This document shows, in pieces, positions 10,372 through 21,841 of a DNA stretch of 24,681 nt. The notes under the pieces are model-generated. The model was given only the letters and a program-made list of their open reading frames with translations. It was not told the origin of the DNA and did not search any database. Source of the DNA: Heterostelium multicystogenum. Its lineage: Eukaryota; Evosea; Eumycetozoa; Acytosteliales; Acytosteliaceae. The number at the start of each line of letters is the position of its first letter. Positions within the stretch are counted from its first letter, which is position 1. The translations under genes and the position numbers were made by a program. The stretch lies in NCBI GenBank assembly GCA_003667245.1, contig RCNN01000452.1, positions 1 to 24,681 of the forward strand, written 5' to 3'.

Positions 10372-13300
10372 CTATATCTTCAATTTCTTTGATGGGTCTA
10401 TCAATAATGGATAGTTAGTAGATTCAATGGGTTGTCTCCATCCACTTTGCATGGCTTTTGGAGTTGAGAGGGGTAGTGGGTCAGGTGAAAGTTCATCCGG
10501 CTCAAATGACTCTAACAGCTTCTTGATTTGGTTAAGATTAAGTTTCTGGAAGATCGGTTTGATTGCTTCAATATCAACAAAATACAGATTTATCAATGAC
10601 AAACAAATTGGATGCCTCCAAAGATGAATCCAATTGTTCACTGACTGACTTGTAATTGGTTGTGAGCACCATTCCTTTTAATCTCGAAACACCCATCTTT
10701 ACCTTGAATCCCAATGTTGCTCTGCATACATTGGCATTCTGAAGGAAATAGTTTGTGATTTGTGCATTGATGAAATAGAATGTTTGTCTAAATATCAAAG
10801 TTGGTATATTAATATTAATTTCCTATCTACTTAAGTTGGTTATGAACTAAATGCTTACGTTAATAGTTTGATTTGAAAGTTTGTGACAAACTTTGCCTTC
10901 ATCCAAGAAATAGAGTACAGAGTCTAAAATCATTAATAGGTTATTGATTGTAATGGTGTTGGATTTACCAGTAGGCTTGTGGTCTGACAGTTGATTTTTT
11001 GGTCAAGTATAATGCTATCTGGATTAAATATTGATGCAATCAATACCTTATCCAATTTTCTAATGATATGTGTAAATAAAATAAACAAGAATTAGTATGC
11101 TGTATAGACATATCTCTAATTAGGCCCATTCTTACAGTCTCAATGATTGATAATAGTTTGCTGTAAATAGCTAAAACCAATGCCTGTAAATCTCTGATAA
11201 ATGATCCACCTGCCTCAGGAGATGGAAGGACAATTGAGAAACATATATTTCGATTCCTGAAATAGTTGGATCTGCAGATTGTGGACTTTAATGCCTTAAA
11301 AAAGGTTAATCATTATGCTTGATAAGTTTACTGAGAATACTAGATACTTACATTTTTGGTGTAACTTCTGAAGTAGATAGACAACTGTTGAAAACCAATT
11401 AGCAAATTACTTTACAGTCACTTCCAGATCTCTGTGTAGACAAGCAAGATTAGTATAATATCTAAGGAAGCTATTGAGATAAAAAATATAACATACCAAG
11501 AAAGATTTCTCAAGTGCAAATACAATCTTGGATAGCATCTTTTGATTCTGTGGTTTCGATACGCCACCAATTGAATCAATCATTTGCCAAATGCTTGAAC
11601 CGCAATATGGAATATTGTTTCTGTCGAAATCCAACTCTGGCCAAATAGACCACAGTTCTCTATGTTTTTGAGATCCTCTAGTTCCATTCTAGTCTCTTCA
11701 CTGACACCATTACCAACATGAGTTTGTTGTGGAGATTTGATAAACTGTTGTTTGGTTTGCTCGACTTCCTTAACAGCATCTGCATATTTTCTTTCCGAGA
11801 GACTCAAATTTGCTCCTTGAGTTTCAATGTTGTTCTTTCTCTCAGAGTCTCTTTCTTGCTTGAGTGCACTAACCTTTTCTTTGAGATTATCGATTTTCAG
11901 CGGAAATGGTTGTTGTTTGTTGGTACGGGGACTGGAATTGGAGTGGAAGAGTTCTCTTTTTCTGCTTCTAGTTCTCAATCTTTACTTTAACTTCAATGAG
12001 TTCGTCTTCCTTTTGGTCCAAACTCCTCCTTCAAGTCTCTAATCTTTTCTTTTGTATTTATCTATCTTTGCTTTGAGCTCATCAATATCCTCTTCTTCAT
12101 CGCTGCTGTCGTTTGTTGTCTTTCCTTGTTTGGCATTGTTGCTCTCTTCGATCTGTTCCTCAAGAGTGTAATCTGCTCGGTGGCCTTTTCAAGCTTATCT
12201 GTAATAGTGTGCTTCTCCTCTGTCATTTGTCTCGACTTTCTTTTGAAGTTGCTCGACCATTGCTTGGTAACTGGCAAGAGTAGTTGCTTTGTTTGGCTGC
12301 GTCAGCCTTGTAGTCATCGAGCTGCTCTTTATATCCTTCGATTTCGCTCTTGTAGATTTCTGCTTCTTTTTGATGGAATTCAATTTCTTTTTTCAATTGG
12401 TCGATCAAGCTTGTTTGATCCTCCTTGTCGCTATCATCATCTTTCTGGTTGCTGGCAGCAAGCTTATTCTTCTCGATCTGATCTTCAAGGTCTATCTCCC
12501 AACTCGCTTATCTTATCCTTGAGAGATTCAATCTCTTCCTTGGCAGCTACTTTCTTTAGCTTTCTCTTTTTAGCCTTTTTCTTTCAACTCCGATCTCAGC
12601 CTGAAGTTGAGTAACTTGATTATGTATATCAGCATGCTCTTGGTTGTTAGAGCTCATTGACTCGACTGATGATTCAACTGCTCGATTGTTCTTGAGGTAA
12701 TTGTTCTTTCTTTTCTTCAGTTTCTTGATAGAGTTTGGTGTAGTTCTCACCCAAGTGCTTGGATCTTTGCTTATCATATTTGCCTCGAGTTCCTTCAAAC
12801 CAAGAGATTCTCCACTTAAATCACGAACTATCTTCTCCAACTCTTCCACCTTTGCATCTGATTCTTGCTTAGTTTTCTCCAAGTCTTCTTTGGTTTTTCC
12901 CATTTCTTCAAACTAACTTCTTGTGATCTCTTTGAATAATCTCTAATTCCTCTAACTTCACGTCGAAATGGATTTGTAAATCTGAAGTCTTGTCTTTCAT
13001 TGATTTTTAATTGCTCTTTGGAATGAGCTACTTCTTCTTGTGCATCTTTAAGCTGCTCTTCCAACTCTTTTGATGCGATCCTGATAGTTGTGAGCTTCTG
13101 AATCCTCCGTGCTTGCCTTAGATTGTAATTCGGAGATCTGAGTATTCAAAGCTTTGAATGTCTAACTTCTGCGATTGAATTCATCGGTCAACTTTGTCCG
13201 TCCCTTACCCAAAGACAATTCAACTCTGCCTCTTTCTGGTTGACATTATGGACTGCATCTGCATTTGCCTCCATTTCCATTTGATAGTGCTTGAGCTGGT

Positions 13301-15082
13301 CTTCAAGATTCTTCTTCTCAACCTCCAATCTGTTTGTAGGCCTTCATAGGAAGTAGTTTTTCAGTCTCTCGTCCTCCAACAACAAGAAAGTATTTCTAGA
13401 CTCGGCCTGTACTTGTGCGAGCTGCTCCTTGGCAACTCTAACCTCTTCAGTCATTCTCTCAATCTGTTGCTGTGCTTGGCTCAACTCCCTCTGCAGCTTT
13501 GCTGTTGGCCATACTAGCCAACTGTTCTTCGGCAACTCTCAACTTCTCAGCGGCTAGGCTGTGTTCGTTCTGCAGTTTCTCATAGTTTGAATTAACACTA
13601 ATCATTTGATTCTGTAAGGTTGAGATATCTCCGATATTCTTTGCATTATTGTTTCTCTCAATCTGCAGCTGTTCTGATTGCTCACGTTTCTCCTTCTTTG
13701 CTTTTTCAAGTTCAACTTTGAGGGATTTGTGTTGTGTTACTCTCCAATCACATTGTTGCCAATGGATTTTGGAGCGCTCCTTAATAACTTCCATTTCAGA
13801 AAGCATCTGCTTGATCTCTTGAACACGATCGTCACGATCCTTTGTCAAACGAGTCATAGTTCCATTGGTCTTCTCAAAGCTCAGCCTTTCAAAGTCTTGA
13901 CTTTCTTTTTGTACTTTTTCAACTTTGCATCGGCAGATTCACCAGACGATGATTTTGAGGCATCCTTTTCTTTTGCAGGTGTTGTGGCAACAGTCGAAGT
14001 AATAGTGGTCGAGTCCCTCTTATTTGTGGTTGTTGTCGATTCCTTTCCACTCTCGGAGGCAGACGACAAATTACTGTCCTTTCTATTCAATTGTGAACCT
14101 GAGCCATGAGCTTCAGTGTGACTTTTCAAGGATCCTGTCGATACAGATGATACTAAATTTGAATCATCTTCGAAACTAACCTCCTCTTCACCCTGTCCCA
14201 AAAAGAATAAGCATAAGCAACTGTCCATTTCAAATACATTAACTATTTATACTACGATATACATACATCTGAATCATGTTCTGAAGTTGGATTCAAATCA
14301 GTTTCATCTGGTTCACTCAGATCTGGTTTCTGTCTTTAAGAAATATTCTTGTCCATCCAATTGAACCGATTGCTTACCAAGTCCTGCCAAAATCTCTTTT
14401 TGCATAGGATCATCTGCTTTAACAATTGATTTACCATTCAATTTTCAACCAAGTAGATTGGAATGTTAACTGAAACAAATCATCAACAAATTAAGTCAAT
14501 TTATGAAGTAGAGTGGACGTTAGTATCGTATAATACATTCCGTGCTATCTCCAGATAGATAATACGTACAACAAGATTTAGCAGTTGCCTTTGACTTGTC
14601 GTTAATTGGGAAGGTTCTTGATCTCTCTGTTTTACTCTCGGCATATTTGCGATAGATCGACCTCAATTGTTCCAACTGTAGATTGGACTCTTTTTACCTT
14701 TGTCCTTCTCTTTCTCCTACACACACGAGTTTAAGGTTAGTATCTCTTTGTTTGTCATGCATGCTAATCATTCATTTTAATCAGAAACCAACCTCTGTTA
14801 TTGTGAATTTAATCTTTTAGGTTGGTAACCTTTCTTGTCCTTTACGAGCGAGGCGTCCAAGGTGAACATGTGCTCAATGGTGGCAAGGCCATCCTTGGGA
14901 ATCACTTTTTTAGTTTCACCAGAATTCTCTGGCTTCTTACCACGCTTCCATGATACGAATAAAGCTGAGTTCGATGCCTTTGGTAATCCTTCAATACGAT
15001 TAACCTTTATCTGATATTGTATCTTTACTGTATCCTTTGTAGATGATTTAGATTTAAAAAGAGAAGACGATCCCTTTTGCAT
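10372..15082 (-). CDS. NT-C2 domain / long coiled coil / DIL domain protein, frame-broken
   Basis: A single gene of roughly 1,350 residues. Residues 1-170 are an NT-type C2 domain (IKVNRIEGLPKASNSALFVS, WKRGKKPENSGET, DKKGYQP, then GTIEVDLSQ and AESKTERSRTFPINDKSKAT), a module linked to membrane or actin-associated scaffolds. An acidic Ser/Glu linker follows (LSEPDETDLNPTSEHDSD, GEEEVSFEDD). Then about 700 residues of heptad-rich coiled coil (13860-11690) precede a DIL domain like the myosin-V cargo-binding tail: NWFSTVVYLLQKLH, SPEAGGSFIRDLQ, NNLLMILDSVLYF, QTFYFINAQITNYFLQN, FKVKMGVSRLKGMV, IFQKLNLNQIKKLLESF. There is no motor domain. Probable introns: 14717-14792, 14470-14569, 14193-14266, 11432-11496, 11295-11351, 11060-11135, 10788-10858. 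Many one-base breaks, densest in the coiled coil; at 11665, five A's stand where six restore the frame. Start ATG at 15082 in A-rich context; stop TAG at 10372. Probably a scaffold or cargo adaptor; function not known. Confidence 0.82.
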
Positions 15083-16666
15083 CTTTTATTTTCTTTTATC
15101 CTTATTAATCTACTACTACGACTACTACTACTAATCGACAACACTATTATATATATATTTAACTATTTACTTGTGGGGAGCAGGGGTTTTTTAGTCTATA
15201 TTAATTTGATATCTAATTTTATTATTTATTAATATCCAATTTAGATCTAAATCTAAATATCTAAAAATATAGGTACAAAAACTAAAATACAAGTACAAAT
15301 ACTAATTTACTTGATAGTTTTATATGTATATGTATGTCTGTATGTATTGTGTTTGTGTGTAATATATCTATCTTTTGGTTTTAATGAAAAAAAAAAGTTG
15401 ATTTTGTTAATTATTATTGTTATTATGAGATTGTGAACCCCTCTGTCACACTAAATTATGTTCATAAATTTGTTTTTTTTAATTGGATTTTGGGTGAAAG
15501 AATGGTAACCTTTGATTGTGAAATTCACCTTTTTAGCACCATTTCTTTTAAAAAATTTAAACGAAAACAAAACACAGAGGTATCTGCGAGGCTAATGTAA
15601 TGTTGTTCTTTTGACTATACTATGATAGAGATCTGTTTGTTCTTTTTTGGGGCCCCAACGAAATACTTTAATCAAAACTCACTCAATCCTATCACAATAT
15701 TAATAATATTAATAATATTATTGCTATAGTGTAAGAAATAAGAATTATTTATACAATATAAGTATTTACCTAAAGCATAAGCACTATTATCATTAAAATG
15801 AATTGATTCACAAAACTACAAGTCTATATGAATTCTTCCAAATTGAGGTATATTCTGATCTAATTTCGATAATGATTGATCAATCAATACATTAATTAAA
15901 CACAGGTTAAAACACAACCAATTGGGTAAGTATAAAAAAAGTAAGTAAAGTTATTGTGAAATAACTATATTTATATTAATATTTGACAGGCAAAAGTATA
16001 TTAGATTCACTACACTACTATTGCCTCAAATTGTTTGTTATATAAATTCCTTAACTCCAATCAGAGACATGACAGAAACATGGAAAACAAATTTTGTTTC
16101 TAATGATTGCTTCCAAATTTCTTACAGCCTATTAGATCTTTTTTGTTTGGTTTCTTGTTTTTTTTCAAATTTGAAAAAGATGGAAGTTGCTAATGATTGT
16201 TTCTCAATAAATTATCAATTGATTCTTGATTGTTTATTCTAAAATGAATTTGAATGATGATGATATGTAATGGTTTAATTTTTCAATAATGACAAATTAA
16301 ATATTGATATTTAGTCCTGTTGAACTCCTACATACACACAACCCCTATAACAACAAATTGTTATTAGAAACTGGAGAGTGTGGAGTTTGAAATAATGGAA
16401 AAATACCAGAACTTTTTATTGGTTTTTTATACAATTTCAATTTTGGTTTAGGAGTGTTTTGGTTGAAGGAGCAACTATTAAATACTCAGACATTAATGTA
16501 CTGAATCAAATCACTAACCAATTTTAATTATATATTTTCACTAATATGTACATCTTTAGTAAGAAGAATCTTGAAGTCATCAACACATATCAAATAGCAT
16601 AGCACAAACACATCATATTTTATCAATAAAAAAACATCAAACAACATCAATCAAAAACATCTTAAA
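15083..16666. other. AT-rich divergent spacer upstream of EF-1-alpha and the DIL-domain gene
   Basis: About 1.58 kb between divergently transcribed genes, so it should hold both promoters. It contains an ACT/CTA trinucleotide repeat at 15110-15133, poly-A and poly-T runs, and three tandem ATTAATAAT-like units at about 15697-15721. A 73-codon open frame at 16021-16242 has no recognisable similarity and low-complexity composition, so I treat it as chance. No RNA gene is seen. Confidence 0.5.
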
Positions 16667-18128
16667 ATGGGAAAAGACAAGTCATGTATCAATATTGTGG
16701 TCATTGGTCACGTTGATGCAGGTATAGATCTATGAAAGTGGTTGTCATATGATGTTTTTGGATTTCCATATTAATTTGTTTTTTTTTTTTCCTGCTTCTT
16801 CCAATTCCCATTTCCATTTCCATTTCCATTTTACAATTGTAATTTATAGGAAAATCAACATTGAGTGGACATTTAATTTATAAATGTGGGGTATTGACAA
16901 GCGTACCATGGCAGTCTATGAGGAGCAGTCCATGCAAATGGGAAAGGGAACCTTCAAGTTTGCTTGGGTTATGGACAACCTCAAGTCTGAGCGTGAGCGT
17001 GGAATCACAATTGATTGCTCTCTTATGAGATTCGACACGGACAAGTATGATGTCACCATCATCGACGCGCCAGGTCACAAGGATTTTATCAAGAACATGA
17101 TCACTGGAACTTCGCAGGCTGACTGTGCTGTACTTGTTGTGTCGTCCGTAAAGGGTGAGTTCGAAGCTGGAATCGACAAGAAGGGTTCCACTCGTGAGCA
17201 TGCTCTCCTTGCCTACACACTCGGAGTCCGTCAGTTGATCGTCGCTGTCAACAAGATGGACGACGAGAAGACCACCAACTACTCTGAGGAACGTTACAAT
17301 GAGATTGTCAAGGAAACCTCCAGCTTCATCAAGAAGATCGGTTACAATCCCGAGAAGGTTCCCTTCATTCCATTGTCTGCCTGGAACGGTGACAACATGC
17401 TTGAGAAGTCGAGCAAGATGGACTGGTACAAGGGACCTACTCTCTACGAGGCCTTGAACTCCATCGTTGAACCAAAGCGTCCAGTTGACAAGCCATTGCG
17501 TCTCCCACTCCAAGATGTCTATAAGATTGGAGGTATCGGTACAGTTGCCGTTGGTCGTGTCGAGACCGGTGTCATGAAGCCAGGTCAGAACGTCGTGATT
17601 GCTCCCATCAACAAGGTCTTGGAAGTCCGATCGATCGAGCGTCACCATACCCAAGTCGACCAGGCCATTCCAGGATTCAATGTTGGTTTCAATCTCAAGA
17701 TTGGCCACCGTGAAATCCATCGTGGTATGGTCGTCGGTGACACTGTCGATCCTCCAGCCGAGTGTGAGAAGTTCATTGCCCAAGTCATTATTGTCAGTCA
17801 CCCAGGTCAGATCCATGTCGGATATACACCGGTGATTGATTGTCACACACATCACACATTGCATGTCGTTTGGTAAACATTATTGATAAAGTTGATCGTC
17901 GTACCGGTGCTATCCTTCCAAAAGGATGACAACGAGCCACTCTTCTTGAAGACTGGCGACAGTGCAATGTGTGAATTCCAGCCATCCAAGCCAATGGTAG
18001 TTGAGCCATTCTCCGACTATGCTCCACTCGGTCGTTTCGCCATTCGTGACGCTGGTTCCAACGTAGGTGTTGGTGTCATCAAATCTGTCACCAAGAAACA
18101 AGTGGCCATTTCCAACAAGAAGAAATGA
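16667..18128 (+). CDS. Translation elongation factor 1-alpha (eEF1A), divergent copy, three frame breaks
   Basis: The GTPase that delivers aminoacyl-tRNA to the ribosome. Exon 1 (16667-16721) encodes [19 protein letters not shown], and after a 128-base intron exon 2 continues with [13 protein letters not shown], completing the P-loop GHVDAGKST. The other GTPase motifs are present: [20 protein letters not shown] and SAWNGDN. Domains 2 and 3 follow ([55 protein letters not shown]). Frame breaks: near 16889 (GGGG where GGNGGT is expected, one base short), near 17845-17855 (an extra AC in a CA repeat) and near 17921-17925 (one extra A in AAAA). The segment between the last two reads [18 protein letters not shown]. 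The C-terminal tail ([14 protein letters not shown]) is shorter than in typical eEF1A, and several usually invariant positions differ, so this may be a second copy. Codons strongly prefer C and G endings, unlike all neighbours, implying high expression. Confidence 0.92.
16722..16849 (+). other. Intron within the EF-1-alpha P-loop codon
   Basis: GTATAG at the 5' end and TTTATAG at the 3' end. It splits the Gly codon of GHVDAGKST after its first base. It contains a T run and four CATTTC-like pyrimidine-rich units (about 16805-16832) before the acceptor. Removing it gives an exact P-loop, so the boundaries are secure. Confidence 0.9.
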
Positions 18129-18758
18129 ATATCCACCTACATTCATTGCAATCACCCCATTCCAACAACCTATTACATCCAATTCCTAATTGGAGTAATC
18201 CTATTAAATAATAAATATCTTTGTTTTACAATCAAACAACCTAACATTTCCTATTCAATGAGTTGTTTATCTCTCTCTCTCCCTAACTCACCAGATATTT
18301 AAACACACTTTACAACTTGCTAACTAACTAACTAACCATCAATATAGTGTTCTTTCTTAATTGTCTAGACAAGTAGCGAGTTAGTCTCAAGCATACTTTG
18401 ACAGTCAAGAAACCAAAGAAGATGCATTCATTTGCGTTCAATGCGAAATTTGATAATGACGATTTGAAATTAATAAATTGTAAAATAAGTGTGTTAAAAA
18501 ACCCACTACGGAAAACAAATGTAATGAACCCCAGTGAAATAGGGTTACATGAAGAGTCGTTGATTTTTTGTTTTTTATTATTTTTTTAATTTGTATATTG
18601 CATAAGGTTAACCAAGTACATCTACTCATCTTTAAAAGATTGATATACATCATACATTATAAGTAGATATATAGTGATAGACAAGATATAATAGAGATAA
18701 AGATAAATAATATTAAAGTAGTCTGAAACGCATCAGAGAGGATAGGACAGTGAGAATA
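18129..18758. other. Spacer between EF-1-alpha stop and RCC1-like start
   Basis: About 630 bases with the EF-1-alpha 3' UTR and the promoter of the next plus-strand gene. It includes a CT repeat near 18272-18281, four CTAA repeats near 18319-18334 and AT-rich sequence near the RCC1-like start. An open frame of 63 codons at 18398 lacks any recognisable similarity and is probably chance. Confidence 0.5.
18210..18215 (+). terminator. Candidate poly(A) signal of EF-1-alpha
   Basis: AATAAA, 82 bases after the TGA stop, in an A/T-rich stretch. The position fits a short dictyostelid 3' UTR, but the hexamer is common in such DNA. Confidence 0.4.
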
Positions 18759-20459
18759 ATGTTTAAAAAGATTAAGGATAAGACATCTTCGATTGCTTCC
18801 AATGTTAAAGAGAAAGCTGTGAATGTAGCTGATAAAGTCACTTCAAAGGATGACAAGGAAAAGATACATTACGTTGTCATGCCTACCGAAGTATCAAAGG
18901 TAAAGGGTGGTTTCGTTGTTGGTTTCGGTAGTAATCACGAAAACCAATTTGCTCTTGGACCAAAGCAACCACCTGTTGTTCAAGACATTGACGGGATTGG
19001 AATGTTCCTATCCATTGGATATCTCCTATGTAGCCGCCGGTGCAGATCATATCTTCTTTATTACAAGTATGTTTTAAGAAGTGATAATTGAATGCCAATC
19101 GATGATACTAAAATGGCTGAATCTGAATCATCTCTAGAGGATAATAAGTATTATTACACAGGTTCGAATAAGCTTGGACAGTCTGGATCGATGAATGCCA
19201 GTAGTCCTGACGGTGCGACACAGAACACAAGCTCAAAGATTATGAATAGCAAAAGAATATTTGCTGGTCCCTATCATACTGCTTTCCTCAGTAGCAAGGG
19301 TGAGTTGCAAAATCAGTGGAAAGGGTGATTTGAACGGACAGCCTACAGATGACAACAAAGCTACTCCACACCCATACTTGCCTTGCAGAACAAAAAAATT
19401 GCACTCTACTCGACCGGACCAAGACACTCGATGGCTGTCGACGAACTGGGAACCGTTTTCGCCTGGGGTCGTGCAGATCTCTTGGGTCTGGGGACAGTTT
19501 TGTGGTTGTCAAAAAGGTCTCCACAATTAAGCACGAGCCAACCATTGTGGAGTGTCGTCCATTTTTGAGCCATCGTGTACGTCAAATTGCCTGTGGTGAT
19601 GAGCACACTTTTGGCACTCTTGGGAAAATGGAGCAGTCTATGGATGGGGACGTGGAGAAGATGGACAGCTTGGACATGGCACAAAGGAGACTCGTCAGTC
19701 GCCTGTTCTAGTGGATTCTCTCAAAGAACATGAAGATCACTCGTATTTCTTGTGGTATGAACAACTCAGCAGCAATTACCACCGACAGCGAGTGCTACAT
19801 ATGGGGACTCTATCACACTGCAAAAATGGAGCCAGAGAAACTGACTGCTGGTGGATCAGTGCTTCACAATGTACAGCAAATTTCACAAAAGCTCCTACTA
19901 CAATATTGTCTTGGCCAATAATCACGCCTACACATTTGGAGCTGACTACAAGCAGTCGACCGAAGCCCAATGGGTTCCAACTAAGGTTCACATTGATGAT
20001 CCATTTTTACTCACCAAAAAGATTACTCAAGTTGTAGCATCACCATCTGGGATTTTATTGTAAGTATAGTAAAGCCTACAGGCCCGAACAATCGACTTGG
20101 CTGGATCACTAACAAACACCTATTCATTCACTAGTGATTGGTATTTGAAGGAACCAACATTGGATGAAAAAATAGAGGGACTTAAATATGGTGAAAAATC
20201 AGATTAAATCTGTGGAGGTACCACAATATGAATCACAACAACAAAGAATCTAGCAGCACTACTTGGTCCACCAAGACCTAAACCAACCACACCACTACAA
20301 CTACTTCATCATCACTGTTTGCCAAGGTTGCACCTCAATCTAAGAGTACGACCACAACGACAACATCTTCTATTTCTAAAAGGTGTATCTAATGTTTAAG
20401 TTAGACAGTGACAGTGACAGCGATAGCGATGATGACGAGGAAGAAGAAAGTGTCTTATA
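18759..20459 (+). CDS. RCC1-type beta-propeller protein with acidic Ser/Asp tail, frame-broken
   Basis: Tandem RCC1 repeats (about 50 residues each) form a seven-bladed propeller; some members are Ran exchange factors, many others are ubiquitin-ligase or membrane-traffic adaptors. Visible repeat cores: FVVGFGSNHENQFALG, YVAAGADHIFFIT, YYYTGSNKLGQSG, IFAGPYHTAFLSSKG, STGPRHSMAVDELGTVFAWG, RVRQIACGDEHTFGTL, YGWGRGEDGQLGHGT, ITRISCGMNNSAAIT, and NNHAYTFGADYKQS. The ATG at 18759 is preferred over the upstream in-frame GTG at 18750. The N-terminus is a Lys/Ala/Val amphipathic stretch (KEKAVNVADKVTSKDDKEK). Likely introns: 19067-19137 (GTATGT..TCTAG) and one starting near 20059 (GTAAGT) ending CACTAG near 20133. 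After the propeller come DWYLKEPTLDEKIEGLKYG, a Thr/Ser-rich stretch and LDSDSDSDSDDDEEEESVL. That tail requires further frame breaks after about 20206, so the true stop could be the TAA there. Other breaks lie near 19010, 19310, 19390, 19490, 19620, 19730 and 19900. Confidence 0.8.
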
Positions 20460-20586
20460 AATATAATATAAAAGAGACATAATATATTATTTATTACAAT
20501 TAACTACAACATTCTAACCTATATATACTATATTATAATTATATTTAATAATGTTATTCTTTCTAGTTGAGTTGCTTGTATTTAGT

Positions 20587-21421
20587 TTAGTTCTTCTTTG
20601 ATATGATTGATGTATATATCTTTTGTAAATCCTTGAAGAATAGAGATTCAATAAATAGACCAGTGGTATCAAAGTAGTTGTTGATTGGCTTGGGTGACAG
20701 TCTGTTCAATTTTACCATATTCAATCTTGATGGAATACTTTGGGTCGAATCTTGGGAGAGTTGTACTAATTTGAAGATCAACCTTGTCCTTTGATGCAAA
20801 CAAAATCACCTCCTTTGAACATAAAGTGCAATATAATATAATGCCAATGTAATTAATGAATACCTAAATTTGATTGATAATTGTTGTTGCAACAAACAAT
20901 GGCAGATTAAAGAATGTCAGTTAATAATGCTATGAAACTACATGGATGGGTTGAAGATTGCCAATCAGTCAATGAATCAATCAATGATTGACCAACATTA
21001 TCCCATCAAATCAATTCGATGACATACAAAAAAATACACAAACTATAAGAATTGGTTTGTTCTTTGGGAATGGCTCTGGATAGATTGTGATACTGCCGCC
21101 AGAATACAACCAACAAGACCCAATGCTACCTTAATATAATTGACTGTTTGGTTTTGAGTAAACTTTTAATTCTTCAGTAAAAACTATAATATAATATTAT
21201 AAATCAATCAATCAATATACTATGATCTACACAACTAAATCTATCTCTCTCTCTCTCTCGAATTCAAAATCATACTTTAAACAATTGAGTCATCCAATGC
21301 TTGCTTCTGGGCCATGCTATCGTAGAGTTACTTTTACAGGAGGTGTAGATGGTTGCTGTTGTTGATCAGCATTTGAATCACTGTTGTTTTCATTCGATTT
21401 ATCTTTTCTATTGTGAATCAT
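20587..21421 (-). CDS. spcs2: Signal peptidase complex subunit 2 (SPC25/SPCS2), frame-broken
   Basis: A small, two-pass ER-membrane subunit of the signal peptidase complex that helps the catalytic subunit cut signal peptides. The start at 21421 gives a hydrophilic Asn/Gln/Ser leader, then LYDSMAQKQALDDSIV. After an intron ending near 21187 come VNYIKVALGLVGCILAAVSQ (first membrane segment) and YPEPFPKNKPILIVCV, matching the family's conserved HPFPxSKPVL region. A second intron lies at about 20865-21030, followed by LITLALYYIALYV (second membrane segment). The lumenal or cytosolic tail then has FASKDKVDLQISTTLPRFD, PKYSIKIEY and, after a break, KPINNYFDTTGLFIESLF, where the family has KFFDxxG. 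Breaks near 21316 and 20695 (one extra C in CCC) are consistent with single-base errors. It is convergent with the RCC1-like gene and divergent from the SNW gene. Confidence 0.82.
21244..21259. repeat. (TC)8 microsatellite in a probable SPC2 intron
   Basis: Uninterrupted TC repeat, inside the first probable intron of the minus-strand signal peptidase subunit gene. Confidence 0.75.
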
Positions 21422-21841
21422 TCTATTATTTCTATGTTCAAAACTCTACTACTATCCGATGTAATCTGTTGTTATGTTATAACTTTATATTATATAGGTC
21501 TTCGATATACTTTTAAATTTTACTACTGTTACTACACAGCAAGCTTCAGAAAGTTGTTGGTGCATGAGTCAATAAACACTTTTTAATAAAACATCACAAA
21601 AACTTCACCACAAACACAATTTAAAAATTCAACATTGGAAAAATGAAAAATTGTTTTTAAATTACACACTGAATTAATTTTATCAATAAAAAAAAGAAAA
21701 CAAAGATTTGAAAATTTATTCGTTATTTCTTCATTATTAAAAAATAGATAGATAGATAGTTAGTTTATAATTATAGAGTGATAGATAGAGAGATAGATAG
21801 ATAGAGATAATATTTATAAGGATAAACTTAGATTTTATGAT
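21422..21841. promoter_or_regulatory. Shared divergent promoter region of SPC2 and SNW genes
   Basis: Exactly 420 bases separate the two opposed start codons, so both promoters must lie here. The region is very AT-rich with A runs and GATA repeats (21745-21810) next to the SNW start. No specific box can be assigned with confidence. Confidence 0.5.
21745..21810. repeat. GATA/GAGA microsatellite
   Basis: Repeated ATAG units, interrupted near 21760-21780, just upstream of the SNW gene start. Length is likely variable between strains. Confidence 0.7.

Noticed and set aside
10115..10414. Plus-strand open frame of 99 codons
   Set aside because: No family resemblance; its end overlaps the securely identified 3' end of the minus-strand DIL gene, and its hydrophobic composition is what AT-rich DNA gives by chance.
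11385..11410. A 26-base micro-intron in the DIL-domain gene
   Set aside because: Reading through gives NWFSTVVYLLQKLH, a good DIL-domain start, after one base shift; the longer intron 11432-11496 explains the upstream part.
12126..12614. Plus-strand open frame of 162 codons rich in Phe, Leu and Ser
   Set aside because: It is the antisense shadow of the Lys/Glu/Gln-rich coiled coil on the minus strand.
16878..17864. Minus-strand open frame of 328 codons opposite EF-1-alpha
   Set aside because: Shadow frame caused by strong codon bias in the plus-strand EF-1-alpha exon; no family resemblance.
16667..18128. EF-1-alpha as a pseudogene
   Set aside because: All five GTPase motifs and strong codon bias are kept, and the three breaks are at short repeats like those in every other gene here, so error is more likely than decay.
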